42,159 bases of DNA from Roseofilum acuticapitatum BLCC-M154 (GCF_030068475.1 NZ_JAQOSP010000019.1:1-42159), one strand, 5' to 3'. Shown: positions 8,697-17,895, counted from the stretch's first letter. A program made the numbers and translations. Notes: generated by a model not told the origin, from the sequence alone.

Positions 8697-10181
8697 ATGA
8701 AATTACGCGAGTTGCTCTCTAAGGTGAGTGGATTAGGGGAAGTCCCTTCCCATCCTGCCTTAGACCTGGAGGTTAAAGGATTAAGCACGAATTCCCATTC
8801 TTGTCAACCGGGAGATCTGTTTATGGGAATGCCCGGAACCCGCGTGGATGGGGGAGAGTTTTGGCCGAGTGCAGTGGCGGCAGGGGCGATCGCGGCGATC
8901 GCCTCTGAATCCGCCCTCAGTAAACATCCCCTCGGAGAAAACTGTGTAATTTTGGGTACAGATATGGCGAGGGTATGCGCGGAAGTCGCCGCCGCATTCT
9001 ATAACTATCCGGGTCAAACCTTAAAGCTGGTGGGAGTCACGGGAACCAATGGCAAAACCACAACCACTCACTTAATTGAATCTTTTTTAACTCACGGACA
9101 AAAGCCAACCGCCCTCCTGGGAACCCTCTACGCGAAATGGCCGGGATATCATCAAACGGCGGTTAATACGACTCCCTTTGCCGTTACCCTACAGGAACAG
9201 CTCTCGGAAGCTGTAGGGGCCGGATGTGAATATGGGGTAATGGAAGTCAGTTCCCATTCCCTCGATCAAAAGCGGGTTTGGAGTTGTCCGTTTGAGGTGT
9301 CAGTTTTTACGAATTTGACCCAGGATCATCTGGACTATCATCCGACGATGGAAGATTATTTTGAAGCCAAGGCTCTGCTGTTTAGTCCAGATTACCTGAA
9401 AGGAAAAGCGATTATTAATTTAGACGATCCCTATGGAAAACGGCTCATTGAGCGCTTATCCCCAGAACAGGTTTGGAGTTATAGCACTGAGGATCGTTCA
9501 GCTTCCCTATGGACAAGTGATTTACAATACCAGCCCAAAGGGGTGAAAGGCATTTTACATACCCCCCAAGGGGAGATGCCGTTTGAGTCGCCCTTAGTGG
9601 GTCAATTTAATGTCTCGAATTTGTTGGCGGCCGTGGGTGCTGGCTTGTATTTGGGGATTCCCTTAGAAACCATGGTATCGAGTTTACCGGAATTCTTGGG
9701 CGTGCCGGGACGGATGGAGCGGGTGAGTATCAATCCCGATCAGGAAATTACGGTGATTGTAGATTATGCCCATACTCCCGATAGTTTAGAGAATTTATTG
9801 AAGGCTTCCCGTCCGTTTATTCCAGGGCGGATGATTTGTGTGTTTGGCTGTGGGGGCGATCGCGATCGCACCAAACGCCCGATCATGGGTAAAATTGCGG
9901 CTGAATTAGCGGATGTGCCGGTGGTAACCTCCGATAATCCGCGCACGGAAAATCCGGAGCAAATCTTACAAGATATTATCGCCGGTATTCCCCAATCTGC
10001 CCAACCCATTGTCATTGGCGATCGCGCTCAAGCTATCCGTCAGGCGATCTTAGAGGCAAAACCGGGAGATGGGGTTTTAATCGCCGGAAAAGGCCACGAA
10101 GATTATCAGATTTTAGGGACAGAAAAAATCCACTTCGATGACCGAGAACAGGCTAGATTAGCTTTAGGCGATCGCCCCTAG
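8697..10181 (+). CDS. murE: UDP-N-acetylmuramoyl-L-alanyl-D-glutamate--2,6-diaminopimelate ligase
   Basis: Adds meso-diaminopimelate to the peptidoglycan precursor in the cytoplasm, using ATP. The product has the Mur ligase P-loop 'GVTGTNGKTTTTHLIE' near residue 107, the central motif 'DYAHTPDSLENLL', and in the C-terminal domain 'TSDNPRTENPEQI'. The DNPR motif there marks meso-DAP rather than lysine specificity. The length (494 residues) fits the family. I prefer the ATG at 8697 ('MKLRELLSKV') because AAGGT lies about nine bases upstream; a GTG at 8691 in frame would add two residues. Downstream the gene runs into a repeat cluster. No functional link to the symporter upstream is evident. Confidence 0.95.
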   Translation: MKLRELLSKVSGLGEVPSHPALDLEVKGLSTNSHSCQPGDLFMGMPGTRVDGGEFWPSAVAAGAIAAIASESALSKHPLGENCVILGTDMARVCAEVAAAFYNYPGQTLKLVGVTGTNGKTTTTHLIESFLTHGQKPTALLGTLYAKWPGYHQTAVNTTPFAVTLQEQLSEAVGAGCEYGVMEVSSHSLDQKRVWSCPFEVSVFTNLTQDHLDYHPTMEDYFEAKALLFSPDYLKGKAIINLDDPYGKRLIERLSPEQVWSYSTEDRSASLWTSDLQYQPKGVKGILHTPQGEMPFESPLVGQFNVSNLLAAVGAGLYLGIPLETMVSSLPEFLGVPGRMERVSINPDQEITVIVDYAHTPDSLENLLKASRPFIPGRMICVFGCGGDRDRTKRPIMGKIAAELADVPVVTSDNPRTENPEQILQDIIAGIPQSAQPIVIGDRAQAIRQAILEAKPGDGVLIAGKGHEDYQILGTEKIHFDDREQARLALGDRP

Positions 10182-10184
10182 GGT

Positions 10185-10402
10185 TGTGATATCAAGTCCG
10201 ATTGTTCATGTCCGCGAAGCGGAAATACCCTAATTAAAAATTTAGGGAGCGAGACGCTCCCACTCCAGTAATATCAAGGGATTAGAGGAGTGCGGGCATC
10301 TTGCCCGCTTCTTAACAAATTTTCATGTCCGCTTGCGGAAACCGGACTTGATATGAGAGATTGCTGTCAGAGTCTAGGTTTTAGCCGCTTAACCCACCCT
10401 AC
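10185..10402. repeat. Composite dispersed repeat cluster
   Basis: Intergenic mosaic between murE and a small minus-strand gene. It contains 'GATATCAAGTCCG' boundaries, the palindrome copies at 10205-10225 (loop GAA) and 10322-10341 (loop TT), a GGGAGC/GCTCCC hairpin near 10243-10262, a GCGGGCATCTTGCCCGC palindrome near 10294-10310, and the AACCCACCCTAC module at about 10357-10401. These modules recur at 1-126 and 34410-34770, partly inverted. The last bases run into the 3' end of the adjacent gene. Confidence 0.8.
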
Positions 10403-10716
10403 TGCTCTTGCACCAAGCGCAGATAATTTTGCTGTAACTGGATGGTTTGCTGAGTCATGCGATCGGACAGCTCTTTTTCCACATTGGTGAGTTCTTCCCA
10501 AAAGAGAGCCGAACGGTTAGCGCGGATGGTTTCTTCCCAGAGGAGGGTAAGCAGATCTGCCGCTTGGGGATTTTCTTCGGCGAGGCGATCGCACCATTGC
10601 CGAAATTCTGCTTTGGCTTTTTCATGGGTTGCCAGGTTCTGAGCCAGTTTAATGCATTCTTGCAGTTGTAGGCGATCGCTCTCCCCTGCTCTTGAGTCCG
10701 ATCTTGATTCCATCAT
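10399..10716 (-). CDS. Small conserved-looking hypothetical protein
   Basis: A 105-residue acidic, mostly helical protein that I do not recognise. It starts 'MMESRSDSRAGESDRLQ', is rich in Glu, Gln, Leu and Ala, and ends 'QQNYLRLVQEQ'. It has no membrane segment or catalytic motif, and the C-terminal 40 residues look like a long amphipathic helix. The frame is open to a TTG at 10731, but the ATG at 10716 is preferred because GAGGGTGA lies about eight bases upstream. Its 3' end abuts a dispersed repeat. A protein of this kind may be specific to cyanobacteria, but I cannot assign a role. Confidence 0.65.
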   Translation of the reverse strand: MMESRSDSRAGESDRLQLQECIKLAQNLATHEKAKAEFRQWCDRLAEENPQAADLLTLLWEETIRANRSALFWEELTNVEKELSDRMTQQTIQLQQNYLRLVQEQ

Positions 10717-10775
10717 TGAATTCACCCTCAAAATTTAACAATTGGTTCCACATTAGTGTATTGTAATAAAAATTA

Positions 10776-10844
10776 ACACCCAAAAACCAGCTCTCCTTAT
10801 CGTCCTTTGGGCGGGTGAGTCCTTAAATCCTGGTTTTTGGGTGT
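10776..10844. other. Perfect 15-bp inverted repeat upstream of trpS
   Basis: ACACCCAAAAACCAG at 10776-10790 is exactly complementary to CTGGTTTTTGGGTGT at 10830-10844, with a 39-bp loop. It lies in the divergent gap between the small minus-strand gene and trpS. It could be a regulatory hairpin in the trpS leader, a small RNA or a miniature palindromic repeat. No U-run follows, so it is not a standard terminator. Confidence 0.7.
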
Positions 10845-10895
10845 ATGTTGTAGCTTAACCTGGCCAACTTTGACCTCTCCCGTTCCCGAAAAAGC

Positions 10896-11903
10896 ATGAG
10901 TAAACAGCGCATTCTTTCTGGTGTTCAACCCACTGGTAATCTTCATCTCGGTAACTATTTAGGTGCGATCCGGAACTGGGTTGAGGGACAAAGCGAATAT
11001 GAAAACTATTTTTGTGTGGTGGATCTCCATGCCATCACGGTTCCCCATAACCCAGAAACCTTAGCGGCTGATACCTATACCATTGCGGCGCTGTATTTAG
11101 CCTGTGGTATTGATTTAGAGCATAGCACCATTTTTATTCAGTCCCATGTACCCGCCCATAGTGAATTGACTTGGCTTTTGAACTGTATTACTCCCCTAAA
11201 TTGGTTACAGGATATGATCCAGTTTAAGGAAAAAGCGGTTAAACAGGGCGAAAATGTGGGCACGGGATTGTTAGATTATCCGGTGCTAATGGCGGCAGAT
11301 ATTTTGCTCTATCAAGCCGATCGCGTGCCGGTGGGAGAAGATCAGAAGCAGCATCTAGAACTAACTCGCGATATTGCCGCTCGCTTTAACCATTTATACG
11401 GAAAAGGAGAAACGGTGTTGAAGTTGCCCAATCCCTTGATTAGAAAGGAAGGGGCGCGGGTGATGAGTTTGACGGATGGCACGAAAAAGATGTCAAAATC
11501 CGATCCGAGCGAACAAAGTCGGATTAGTTTACTCGATCCTCCAGAGGCGATCGCCCGCAAAATTAAGCGCTGTAAAACCGATCCGGTGCGGGGCTTAGAA
11601 TTTGATAATTTAGAGCGCCCCGAATGTCATAATCTCTTGAGTCTTTATATGTTACTCTCTGGACAAACGAAGGAAGCAGTAGCAGCAGAATGTCAAGAGA
11701 TGGGATGGGGACAGTTTAAGCCCTTGTTGACGGAAACAGTCATTGAATCCCTTAAACCCATTCAAGACCAATATCAGGAAATTATGGGCGATCGCCCGTA
11801 TCTAGAATCAGTATTACGCGAAGGCCGGCAAAAGGCAGAGGCGATCGCTGCTTCTACCCTAGCTGAAGTCAAAACAGCCCTCGGCTATTCTACTCCCTTG
11901 TAA
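10896..11903 (+). CDS. trpS: Tryptophanyl-tRNA synthetase
   Basis: Charges tRNA-Trp with tryptophan in the cytoplasm. It is a class I synthetase of 335 residues, the usual bacterial length. The ATP-binding HIGH-type motif appears as 'PTGNLHLGNYLG' (about residues 12-23), and the second class I motif as 'KKMSKSDPS' near residue 200. The segment 'GVQPTG' at the start and 'VPVGEDQKQHLELTRDIA' are diagnostic of TrpS. The ATG at 10896 gives the standard 'MSKQRILSGVQPTG' N-terminus. A long inverted repeat lies 52 bp upstream. A reductase gene follows after 19 bp and may be co-transcribed. Confidence 0.96.
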   Translation: MSKQRILSGVQPTGNLHLGNYLGAIRNWVEGQSEYENYFCVVDLHAITVPHNPETLAADTYTIAALYLACGIDLEHSTIFIQSHVPAHSELTWLLNCITPLNWLQDMIQFKEKAVKQGENVGTGLLDYPVLMAADILLYQADRVPVGEDQKQHLELTRDIAARFNHLYGKGETVLKLPNPLIRKEGARVMSLTDGTKKMSKSDPSEQSRISLLDPPEAIARKIKRCKTDPVRGLEFDNLERPECHNLLSLYMLLSGQTKEAVAAECQEMGWGQFKPLLTETVIESLKPIQDQYQEIMGDRPYLESVLREGRQKAEAIAASTLAEVKTALGYSTPL

Positions 11904-11922
11904 ATAACATTACTTTTTTCTT

Positions 11923-12810
11923 ATGGTTAATTCTTTTCGTCAAGCCTTACATTCAGGAGAATTTTTAGTGACGGCTGAAGTCATGCCCCCTAAAGGCGGT
12001 GATACCAGCCATATGATCGAAATGGCTCAACACCTGAAAGGCCGAGTTCATGCCGTTAATATTACAGATGGAAGTCGTGCCGTTTTACGCATGTGTCCCT
12101 TGGCAGCCAGCGTGCTATTATTGCAACAAGGGATTGAACCCATTTGTCAAGTCGCTTGCCGCGATCGCAACCGGATGGGCATTCAAGCCGACCTCATGGG
12201 GGCCCATGCCCTAGGCATTCACAACATCCTCGCCCTCACCGGAGATCCCCCAAAAGCCGGAGATTATGCCGATGGTCGCCCCGTCTTTGAACTCGAATCA
12301 GTACGCCTATTGAAAGTCATTGACCTGCTCAACCAAGGCTTCGACGCACACGAGCAACCCCTCCCCGATGGCCCCCTGAACCTGTTAGCCGGAGCAGCAG
12401 TAGACCCCCAACTCGACAGTTGGTCAGGCCTACAACGAAGATTTAAAAGAAAAGTAGATGCAGGCGCTCAGTTCTTCCAAAGTCAAATGGTCACCGATTT
12501 TGAGCGTTTAGACAAATTTATGACCCAAGTAGCTTCTAGCTCAAATAAACCCGTTTTAGCCGGAATTTTCCTACTCAAATCCGCTAAAAACGCCAAATTC
12601 ATTAAACGCTGTGTTCCTGGTGTTCATATTCCTGATTCTTTAATTGAACGCCTCGCCAATGCAGAAAAACCCCTCTTAGAAGGAATGAAAATTGCTGCCG
12701 AGCAAATTCAACTCGCTCGTAATATTTGCCATGGAGTCCATCTCATGGCGGTGAAACGGGAAGATCTAATTCCCAAAATTTTGGACTTAGCCGAGATTAA
12801 GCCCCTATAG
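11923..12810 (+). CDS. Methylenetetrahydrofolate reductase family protein
   Basis: The family reduces 5,10-methylene-tetrahydrofolate to 5-methyl-tetrahydrofolate with a flavin cofactor, supplying methyl groups for methionine. The 295-residue product has the TIM-barrel pattern of that family: 'TAEVMPPKGGD' where MetF has EFFPPK, 'HAVNITDGSR', 'GIHNILALTGDPPKAGDY' (the LRGD/LTGD segment binding flavin), and 'GAQFFQSQMVTDFERLDKF' (equivalent to the GADFxITQ segment). It is close to the MetF length but diverged from the enterobacterial form, so the gene name is not given. It lies 19 bp behind trpS. A role in folate C1 metabolism is probable; the exact reaction is inferred. Confidence 0.85.
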   Translation: MVNSFRQALHSGEFLVTAEVMPPKGGDTSHMIEMAQHLKGRVHAVNITDGSRAVLRMCPLAASVLLLQQGIEPICQVACRDRNRMGIQADLMGAHALGIHNILALTGDPPKAGDYADGRPVFELESVRLLKVIDLLNQGFDAHEQPLPDGPLNLLAGAAVDPQLDSWSGLQRRFKRKVDAGAQFFQSQMVTDFERLDKFMTQVASSSNKPVLAGIFLLKSAKNAKFIKRCVPGVHIPDSLIERLANAEKPLLEGMKIAAEQIQLARNICHGVHLMAVKREDLIPKILDLAEIKPL

Positions 12811-12878
12811 ACACCAGATGTTTTAGTGGATCGGCAAGCTTAAAATTGTGAGTAATATTAAATCTACTTAATTTACCC

Positions 12879-12995
12879 TACAGATCTCTGTAGGGGCGGG
12901 TTATACCCAAATCTTGTAGACTGACAACTATTGTTGTATTCATGTCCGCTTGCGGAAACCCGCACGAATCGCACCCCTGTCTCTACAGTACACAG
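12879..12995. repeat. Palindromic GTAGGGGCGGGTT element carrying an inserted palindrome
   Basis: CTGTAGGGGCGGGTT near 12885-12904 faces AACCCGC...ACCCCTGTCTCTACAG at about 12956-12988, making an imperfect inverted repeat related to the terminator hairpin at 15266-15293. Between the arms sits the dispersed palindrome copy at 12939-12958 (loop TT), whose last bases merge with the right arm. The rest of 12811-13051 has no gene. Confidence 0.6.
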
Positions 12996-13051
12996 AAAGT
13001 AGCAAACATTTAAGGATTTGATATTAGGTAGGGTTATAAGCTTAAGTTAAA

Positions 13052-13125
13052 CGGGCCCTGAGGGACTCGAACCCCCGACTTACTGATTAGAAATCAGTTG
13101 TTCTATCCGACTGAACTAAGAGCCC
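13052..13125 (-). tRNA. tRNA-Arg (anticodon TCT)
   Basis: The minus strand folds as a full cloverleaf. The acceptor stem is GGGCTCT/AGGGCCC with one G-U pair, and the discriminator is G. The D arm is GTTC..GAAC. The anticodon stem ACTGA/TCAGT has loop TTTCTAA, so positions 34-36 are TCT. The T arm is GGGGG-TTCGAGT-CCCTC-like. CCA is not encoded. It reads AGA (and possibly AGG) codons. It stands alone between the reductase gene and ftsH. Confidence 0.95.
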
Positions 13126-13349
13126 ACCGTCTGGATACATACACCTTTGCCATTATAGGTCAAACTCCCCCAAAGCGGTAGTATCTCACAGAATGAGTTG
13201 CTGGATTTATGAAAATTACGTTAAATTTAATTAAGATTCCTGGAGAATGAAAATTTTCGTTCCCCAGACCGACTAGGCGATCGCCCAAAAATTAAGCACC
13301 TTAGTCATCATATCTGTTTTGTATTCATATAAGAGAGAGCTTCTTGATT

Positions 13350-15236
13350 ATGAAATTATCTTGGAAAGTCATACTTCTGTGGACATTGCCCGCCCTAGTC
13401 ATTGGATTCTTTGTTTGGCAAGGAGCCTTTGCGCCCAATGTGGTTGATAGCGGTCGTAATGCCGCCACTACCCGCATGACCTATGGCCGCTTCATCGAAT
13501 ACCTACAAGCGGGTCGAGTCAATCAGGTTGACCTCTACGAAGGCGGCCGCACTGCCATTGTAGAAGCGGTCGATCCCGAACTCGATAACCTAGTACAACA
13601 CCTGCGCGTAGACCTTCCGGGCAACTCCCCAGAAGTGATTTCCCAAATTCGTCAAGCGGATGTTAACCTCGACATCCATCCCCCTCGCAGCGATGGAGCC
13701 GTTTGGGGACTACTGGGTAATTTAGTCTTCCCCTTATTGTTAATTGCTGGATTATTTTTCCTCTTCCGTCGTTCGGGTAATGTGCCGGGTGGCCCAGGTC
13801 AGGCGATGAACTTTGCCAAATCTAAAGCTAGATTCCAAATGGAAGCCAAAACCGGTGTCATGTTTGATGATGTGGCTGGTATTGAAGAAGCTAAAGAAGA
13901 ATTACAAGAAGTGGTCACCTTTCTGAAAAAGCCGGAACGATTTACGGCCGTGGGCGCTCGCATTCCTAAAGGGGTGCTGTTAGTCGGCCCTCCTGGAACC
14001 GGTAAAACCTTACTGGCTAAGGCGATCGCCGGTGAAGCTGGAGTCCCCTTCTTTAGTATCTCTGGTTCCGAATTCGTAGAAATGTTTGTCGGAGTCGGCG
14101 CTTCACGGGTGCGCGACTTGTTTAAGAAAGCCAAAGATAATGCCCCTTGTATCATCTTCATTGATGAAATTGATGCCGTGGGTCGGCAACGGGGAGCCGG
14201 TATTGGCGGTGGAAATGATGAGCGCGAACAAACCCTAAACCAATTACTGACCGAAATGGATGGGTTTGAAGGCAATACGGGAATTATTATTATTGCCGCC
14301 ACCAACCGACCGGATGTGTTGGATCAAGCTCTGTTGCGTCCCGGTCGCTTTGACCGTCAAGTAACGGTGGATGCTCCGGATGTGAAGGGACGTTTAGAAA
14401 TTCTCGATGTTCATGCTCGCAATAAAAAACTGGCTCCAGAAGTGTCTTTGAAGGCGATCGCCCGGCGTACCCCTGGCTTTACCGGTGCAGACCTGGCCAA
14501 CTTGCTCAATGAAGCGGCTATTCTCACCGCCAGACGGCGCAAAGAAGCGATCACCATGCTAGAAATTGATGACGCGGTAGACCGGGTAGTAGCCGGAATG
14601 GAAGGGACTCCCCTGATCGATGGCAAGAGTAAGCGTTTAATTGCCTATCATGAAGTGGGTCATGCGATCGTCGGAACCTTAATTAAAGACCACGACCCCG
14701 TACAGAAGGTCACCCTCATTCCTAGGGGACAGGCCCAAGGATTAACCTGGTTTACCCCTAATGAAGAACAAAGCCTGATTTCTCGCGCCCAACTCACTGC
14801 TCGGATCTCTGGGGCCCTGGGAGGTCGTGCGGCCGAAGAGATCATTTTTGGCGATGCAGAAGTGACAACGGGTGCAGGAGGAGACCTGCAACAAGTCTCC
14901 AGTATGGCCCGGCAAATGGTTACCCGTTTTGGGATGTCGGATCTCGGCCCCTTATCCTTAGAAGGTCAAACCAATGAAGTGTTCTTAGGTCGGGATCTGA
15001 TGTCCCGTTCTGAATACTCAGAAGAAATTGCCTCTCGCATTGATGCCCAAGTCCGCACTATTGTGGAGCATTGCTATGACCAAGCGCTGCAAATTATCCG
15101 CGACAATCGTAGTGTGATTGACCGCTTGGTAGATTTGCTGATTGAAAAGGAAACCATTGATGGGGAAGAGTTCCGCCAAATCGTGGCTGAATATACGGCT
15201 GTTCCGGAGAAGGAAAGTTACATTCCTCAAATCTAA
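13350..15236 (+). CDS. ftsH: ATP-dependent zinc metalloprotease FtsH
   Basis: A membrane-anchored AAA+ protease that degrades damaged membrane proteins; in cyanobacteria FtsH complexes in thylakoids remove photodamaged photosystem II D1. The 628-residue product has an N-terminal membrane helix (about residues 6-26), a luminal/periplasmic domain, a second helix (about 119-139), the Walker A 'GPPGTGKT' at 213-220, Walker B '[11 protein letters not shown]', the second region of homology '[18 protein letters not shown]', and the zinc site 'HEVGH' at 434-438. The ATG at 13350 follows AAGAGAGAG; a TTG two codons upstream is less likely. Cyanobacteria have several FtsH paralogues, and which one this is cannot be decided here. 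A strong terminator follows. Confidence 0.96.
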   Translation: MKLSWKVILLWTLPALVIGFFVWQGAFAPNVVDSGRNAATTRMTYGRFIEYLQAGRVNQVDLYEGGRTAIVEAVDPELDNLVQHLRVDLPGNSPEVISQIRQADVNLDIHPPRSDGAVWGLLGNLVFPLLLIAGLFFLFRRSGNVPGGPGQAMNFAKSKARFQMEAKTGVMFDDVAGIEEAKEELQEVVTFLKKPERFTAVGARIPKGVLLVGPPGTGKTLLAKAIAGEAGVPFFSISGSEFVEMFVGVGASRVRDLFKKAKDNAPCIIFIDEIDAVGRQRGAGIGGGNDEREQTLNQLLTEMDGFEGNTGIIIIAATNRPDVLDQALLRPGRFDRQVTVDAPDVKGRLEILDVHARNKKLAPEVSLKAIARRTPGFTGADLANLLNEAAILTARRRKEAITMLEIDDAVDRVVAGMEGTPLIDGKSKRLIAYHEVGHAIVGTLIKDHDPVQKVTLIPRGQAQGLTWFTPNEEQSLISRAQLTARISGALGGRAAEEIIFGDAEVTTGAGGDLQQVSSMARQMVTRFGMSDLGPLSLEGQTNEVFLGRDLMSRSEYSEEIASRIDAQVRTIVEHCYDQALQIIRDNRSVIDRLVDLLIEKETIDGEEFRQIVAEYTAVPEKESYIPQI

Positions 15237-15265
15237 ATTCTAGGATTGGTGTATTCACCAAATCT

Positions 15266-15302
15266 GTAGGGGCGGACGGCCGTTCGCCCCTACATTTTTT
15301 TT
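15266..15302 (+). terminator. Rho-independent terminator of ftsH
   Basis: GTAGGGGCG-GACGGCCGTT-CGCCCCTAC (15266-15293) forms a nearly perfect palindrome, followed by eight T. It is 30 bp after the ftsH stop. The same GTAGGGGCG core occurs in the repeat at 12879-12995, so a dispersed palindrome seems to have been adopted as a terminator. Confidence 0.88.
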
Positions 15303-15318
15303 ACAAGATATTCAGCCC

Positions 15319-16347
15319 CTATAAGTCGGCATCTTTGTACCATTCTTCGAGTTGTTGGTGTTGGGTGCGCCGGGAGGGACGGCGATATTTTTTGGTATTC
15401 AGTTTAGGCTCATAAGTGTTGTCGCCTTTGCGCTTGAGGGTGGATTCGGGATCGGCCTGGCGATCGCGCTGGTCTTGGCGGGCGATCGCCTCTTCCAAAA
15501 ACATTAGATAATGTTCATAGCGCTCCCAGTCTCCCCGAATGGCACAATGGGGTTCTTCTCGATGCCAACAGTCACTAAATTGACAAGAATTTCCCCTGAG
15601 CAATTGGCGGACTTCTGGAAAATAATCGCCTAACTCTTCTGGAGGATAGTCTACATCAGGCTGATTAAATCCAGGTGTATCTGCTAATAGTCCGCCATTG
15701 GGTAACTGAAATAACTCCACATGGCGGGTCGTGTGTCGTCCCTTCTGGAGTTTTCCCGATACTTCCCCCACCCGTAGATGAGCATCGGGAATCAGAGCAT
15801 TAATTAAACTGGATTTGCCTACCCCAGAGGGCCCGGCCACCACCGTGACTCGTTGAGCTAACTGCTCGGCCAGTTGTGCTAATCCTTGGCCACTCACCAT
15901 ACTAATGAATAGAGGTACATAACCCCACTGTCCTAACCGGTGATGCCATTCTGCTTGCCACTGAGGCGAAACTAAGTCACTTTTGTTTAAACAGAGACAT
16001 AACTTGAGTTGAGTTGATTCTCCTTTGACCAAAAAGCGGCTGAGTTGGTAGGGGTCAAGGGTCGGTTGCTCGACGGAAAATACCAGTAAAATTTGATCGG
16101 CATTGGCCATCGGAGGTCGGGATAACTCTGTGGTACGGGGATATACTTCGGCGATCGCCCCCCGCAAACCCGACTCATCTGGATCTTCCACCCGGACGCG
16201 ATCGCCTACCATCACCCGTTGACCAATTTTCTTCAACCGCGATCGGCGAGTACATAACAAAGGCTTTGTAAAGCTTTCCCCATCAAGCTGAACTCGATAA
16301 AAATTCGCTTGAACGGCTAATACCGTACCCACCCAAACCTGATTCAT
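15319..16347 (-). CDS. rsgA: Ribosome small subunit-dependent GTPase A
   Basis: A circularly permuted GTPase that assists late 30S subunit maturation. The 342-residue product has an N-terminal OB-fold region (about 1-70), then the G motifs in permuted order: G4 'NKSD' at 121-124, G1 'GPSGVGKS' at 172-179 and G3 'DTPG' at 223-226. A zinc site follows with Cys255, Cys260, His262 and Cys268. The C-terminal tail is basic ('KYRRPSRRTQ'), suited to RNA contact. Its ATG overlaps the tusA-like stop codon (TAATG), which implies translational coupling at the end of the dnaJ-tusA-rsgA run. It converges with ftsH, sharing a short gap that holds the ftsH terminator. Confidence 0.95.
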   Translation of the reverse strand: MNQVWVGTVLAVQANFYRVQLDGESFTKPLLCTRRSRLKKIGQRVMVGDRVRVEDPDESGLRGAIAEVYPRTTELSRPPMANADQILLVFSVEQPTLDPYQLSRFLVKGESTQLKLCLCLNKSDLVSPQWQAEWHHRLGQWGYVPLFISMVSGQGLAQLAEQLAQRVTVVAGPSGVGKSSLINALIPDAHLRVGEVSGKLQKGRHTTRHVELFQLPNGGLLADTPGFNQPDVDYPPEELGDYFPEVRQLLRGNSCQFSDCWHREEPHCAIRGDWERYEHYLMFLEEAIARQDQRDRQADPESTLKRKGDNTYEPKLNTKKYRRPSRRTQHQQLEEWYKDADL

Positions 16348-16631
16348 TATGGACAGGGGGTTTCCAGATCGGGACGACGAATTTGCAGCTTAAAAAACGG
16401 TTCATCTTCACCCTGAGTACACTCTTTGAGTCCTTCAATCGGATAACCCGCCATTTTCAGGCTATCGGGAACCTGCTCAATGGGTTCGCCTGCATCTAAC
16501 CATACCTCTAAGAGGGAACCCGGAGCCATTTTTTCTAGGTGTAGCTTTGTGCGGACGAAATTCAGGGGACAAGGAGTCCCCCGTAAATCCAGTTGAGCAT
16601 CAGGAGTGTTTAAATCCATCTGGGGACTCAT
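16347..16631 (-). CDS. TusA-like sulfurtransferase family protein
   Basis: A 94-residue protein of the TusA/SirA/YedF family. These carry persulfide sulfur on a conserved cysteine for tRNA thiolation or other sulfur-transfer paths. The signature '[16 protein letters not shown]' places the active Cys at residue 21 within the CPxx motif, and the rest fits the two-layer alpha/beta fold. The start overlaps the dnaJ stop by ATGA, and the stop overlaps the rsgA start by TAATG, so the three genes are very likely translated in series. Whether it acts in 2-thiouridine synthesis is not shown. The residue pattern and length support the family call. Confidence 0.88.
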   Translation of the reverse strand: MSPQMDLNTPDAQLDLRGTPCPLNFVRTKLHLEKMAPGSLLEVWLDAGEPIEQVPDSLKMAGYPIEGLKECTQGEDEPFFKLQIRRPDLETPCP

Positions 16632-17761
16632 TTATTAAAAATCCCTCCGAAAAATCCACCCCCCTTATCTTGGCGATCGCCCCGTAAGCGCTCCAACTCC
16701 TTCAAATGTTCCTTCTCATCCGTACTCAACTGTTTAGGATTAGGAATTTCCACCGCCACCGTAATCAAATGATCGCCTCGGCTAACCGGATTTCCCAAAC
16801 GAGGAACCCCCCGATTTTCCAGGGTTAACACCGTATTCGGTTGCGTACCCGGTGGAATCGTTAACTCTTCCGTACCATCAACGGTTTTCACCTGCACGCG
16901 AGCGCCAAGAATCGCTTGTAAATAACTGACCCTAATTTCCGACAGTACATTAATCCCATCTCGCCGGAAATCCGCATCCTCATTCACAAACAAATACACA
17001 TACAAATCCCCAGGAGGACCACCCTGCTGTCCCGAATCTCCCTCATTAGAAACTCGTAGCCGAGTGCCATTATCCACCCCAGCCGGGACATTAATCTTCA
17101 ACTTCTTAGTAACCTGCTTATTCCCACTCCCTCCACAGTCATTACACTTATCCTGAATCACCTGTCCTTGACCATTACAAGCTGGACACACAGACACCTG
17201 AGTGAAACTTCCAAAAGGCGTGCGGGTTGCTCGGCGGATTTGTCCTGAACCGCCACAGGTTTGGCAGCTTACCGGCTTAGTTCCCGGTTTAGCTCCAGAA
17301 CCATTACAGGTTTTACAACCCTCTAAGTGATTAATCCGAATCTCCTTTTCACCACCAAAAATGGCTTCTTTGAAGTCTAACTTCAAGTCCAATCGTAAAT
17401 CATCACCTCGGACTGGGCCCCGCCGTCTTGCGCCTTGGGTTCCCATTCCGCTACCCCCAGCAAAGCCACTGAAGAAGCTCTCAAAGATATCTGCAAAACC
17501 ACCCATATCGCCAAAGTCCCCAAAGCCAGGGCCTCCGGCTCCACCTGTTACTCCCGCTTCACCAAAGCGGTCATATCGAGCTTTCATTTCTGGCTCAGAG
17601 AGGACTTCATAGGCTCGGTTAATTTCTTTGAACTTGTCTTCAGCTCCAGGATCTTTATTAACATCCGGGTGATATTTTCGCGCCAACCTGCGGTAGGCTC
17701 GCTTGATCTCTTCTTTGTCTGCTTCGCGGGAAACACCGAGAATTTGATAATAGTCGGCCAT
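16628..17761 (-). CDS. dnaJ: Molecular chaperone DnaJ
   Basis: A type I J-domain co-chaperone that stimulates DnaK ATPase and delivers substrates. In the 377-residue product the J domain is at 1-70 with HPD at residues 31-33. A Gly/Phe-rich linker follows ('[20 protein letters not shown]'), then four CxxCxGxG zinc motifs ('CKTCNGSG', 'CQTCGGSG', 'CPACNGQG', 'CNDCGGSG'), and C-terminal beta domains. The frame is open to 17815, but the ATG at 17761 starts the canonical '[10 protein letters not shown]'. It is third in the grpE-dnaK-dnaJ block, 134 bp after dnaK, and overlaps the tusA-like gene by four bases. Confidence 0.96.
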   Translation of the reverse strand: MADYYQILGVSREADKEEIKRAYRRLARKYHPDVNKDPGAEDKFKEINRAYEVLSEPEMKARYDRFGEAGVTGGAGGPGFGDFGDMGGFADIFESFFSGFAGGSGMGTQGARRRGPVRGDDLRLDLKLDFKEAIFGGEKEIRINHLEGCKTCNGSGAKPGTKPVSCQTCGGSGQIRRATRTPFGSFTQVSVCPACNGQGQVIQDKCNDCGGSGNKQVTKKLKINVPAGVDNGTRLRVSNEGDSGQQGGPPGDLYVYLFVNEDADFRRDGINVLSEIRVSYLQAILGARVQVKTVDGTEELTIPPGTQPNTVLTLENRGVPRLGNPVSRGDHLITVAVEIPNPKQLSTDEKEHLKELERLRGDRQDKGGGFFGGIFNK

Positions 17762-17895
17762 AGGGCGCTCTGTCTTTCGGGGATCTCTCAACAAGTGGGC
17801 ATATAAACTCCACATTATTATAGCGGTCTCTTGGGGTATGGAGACAGCTTAGTTTGACTTGAATTTCTGACTAGGGGGGGGAACAATTGGGGGAT

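Noticed and set aside
13052-13125. tRNA-Arg as an integration site of a genomic island
   Set aside because: No integrase gene and no direct repeat of the tRNA 3' end were found nearby; flanking genes are housekeeping.
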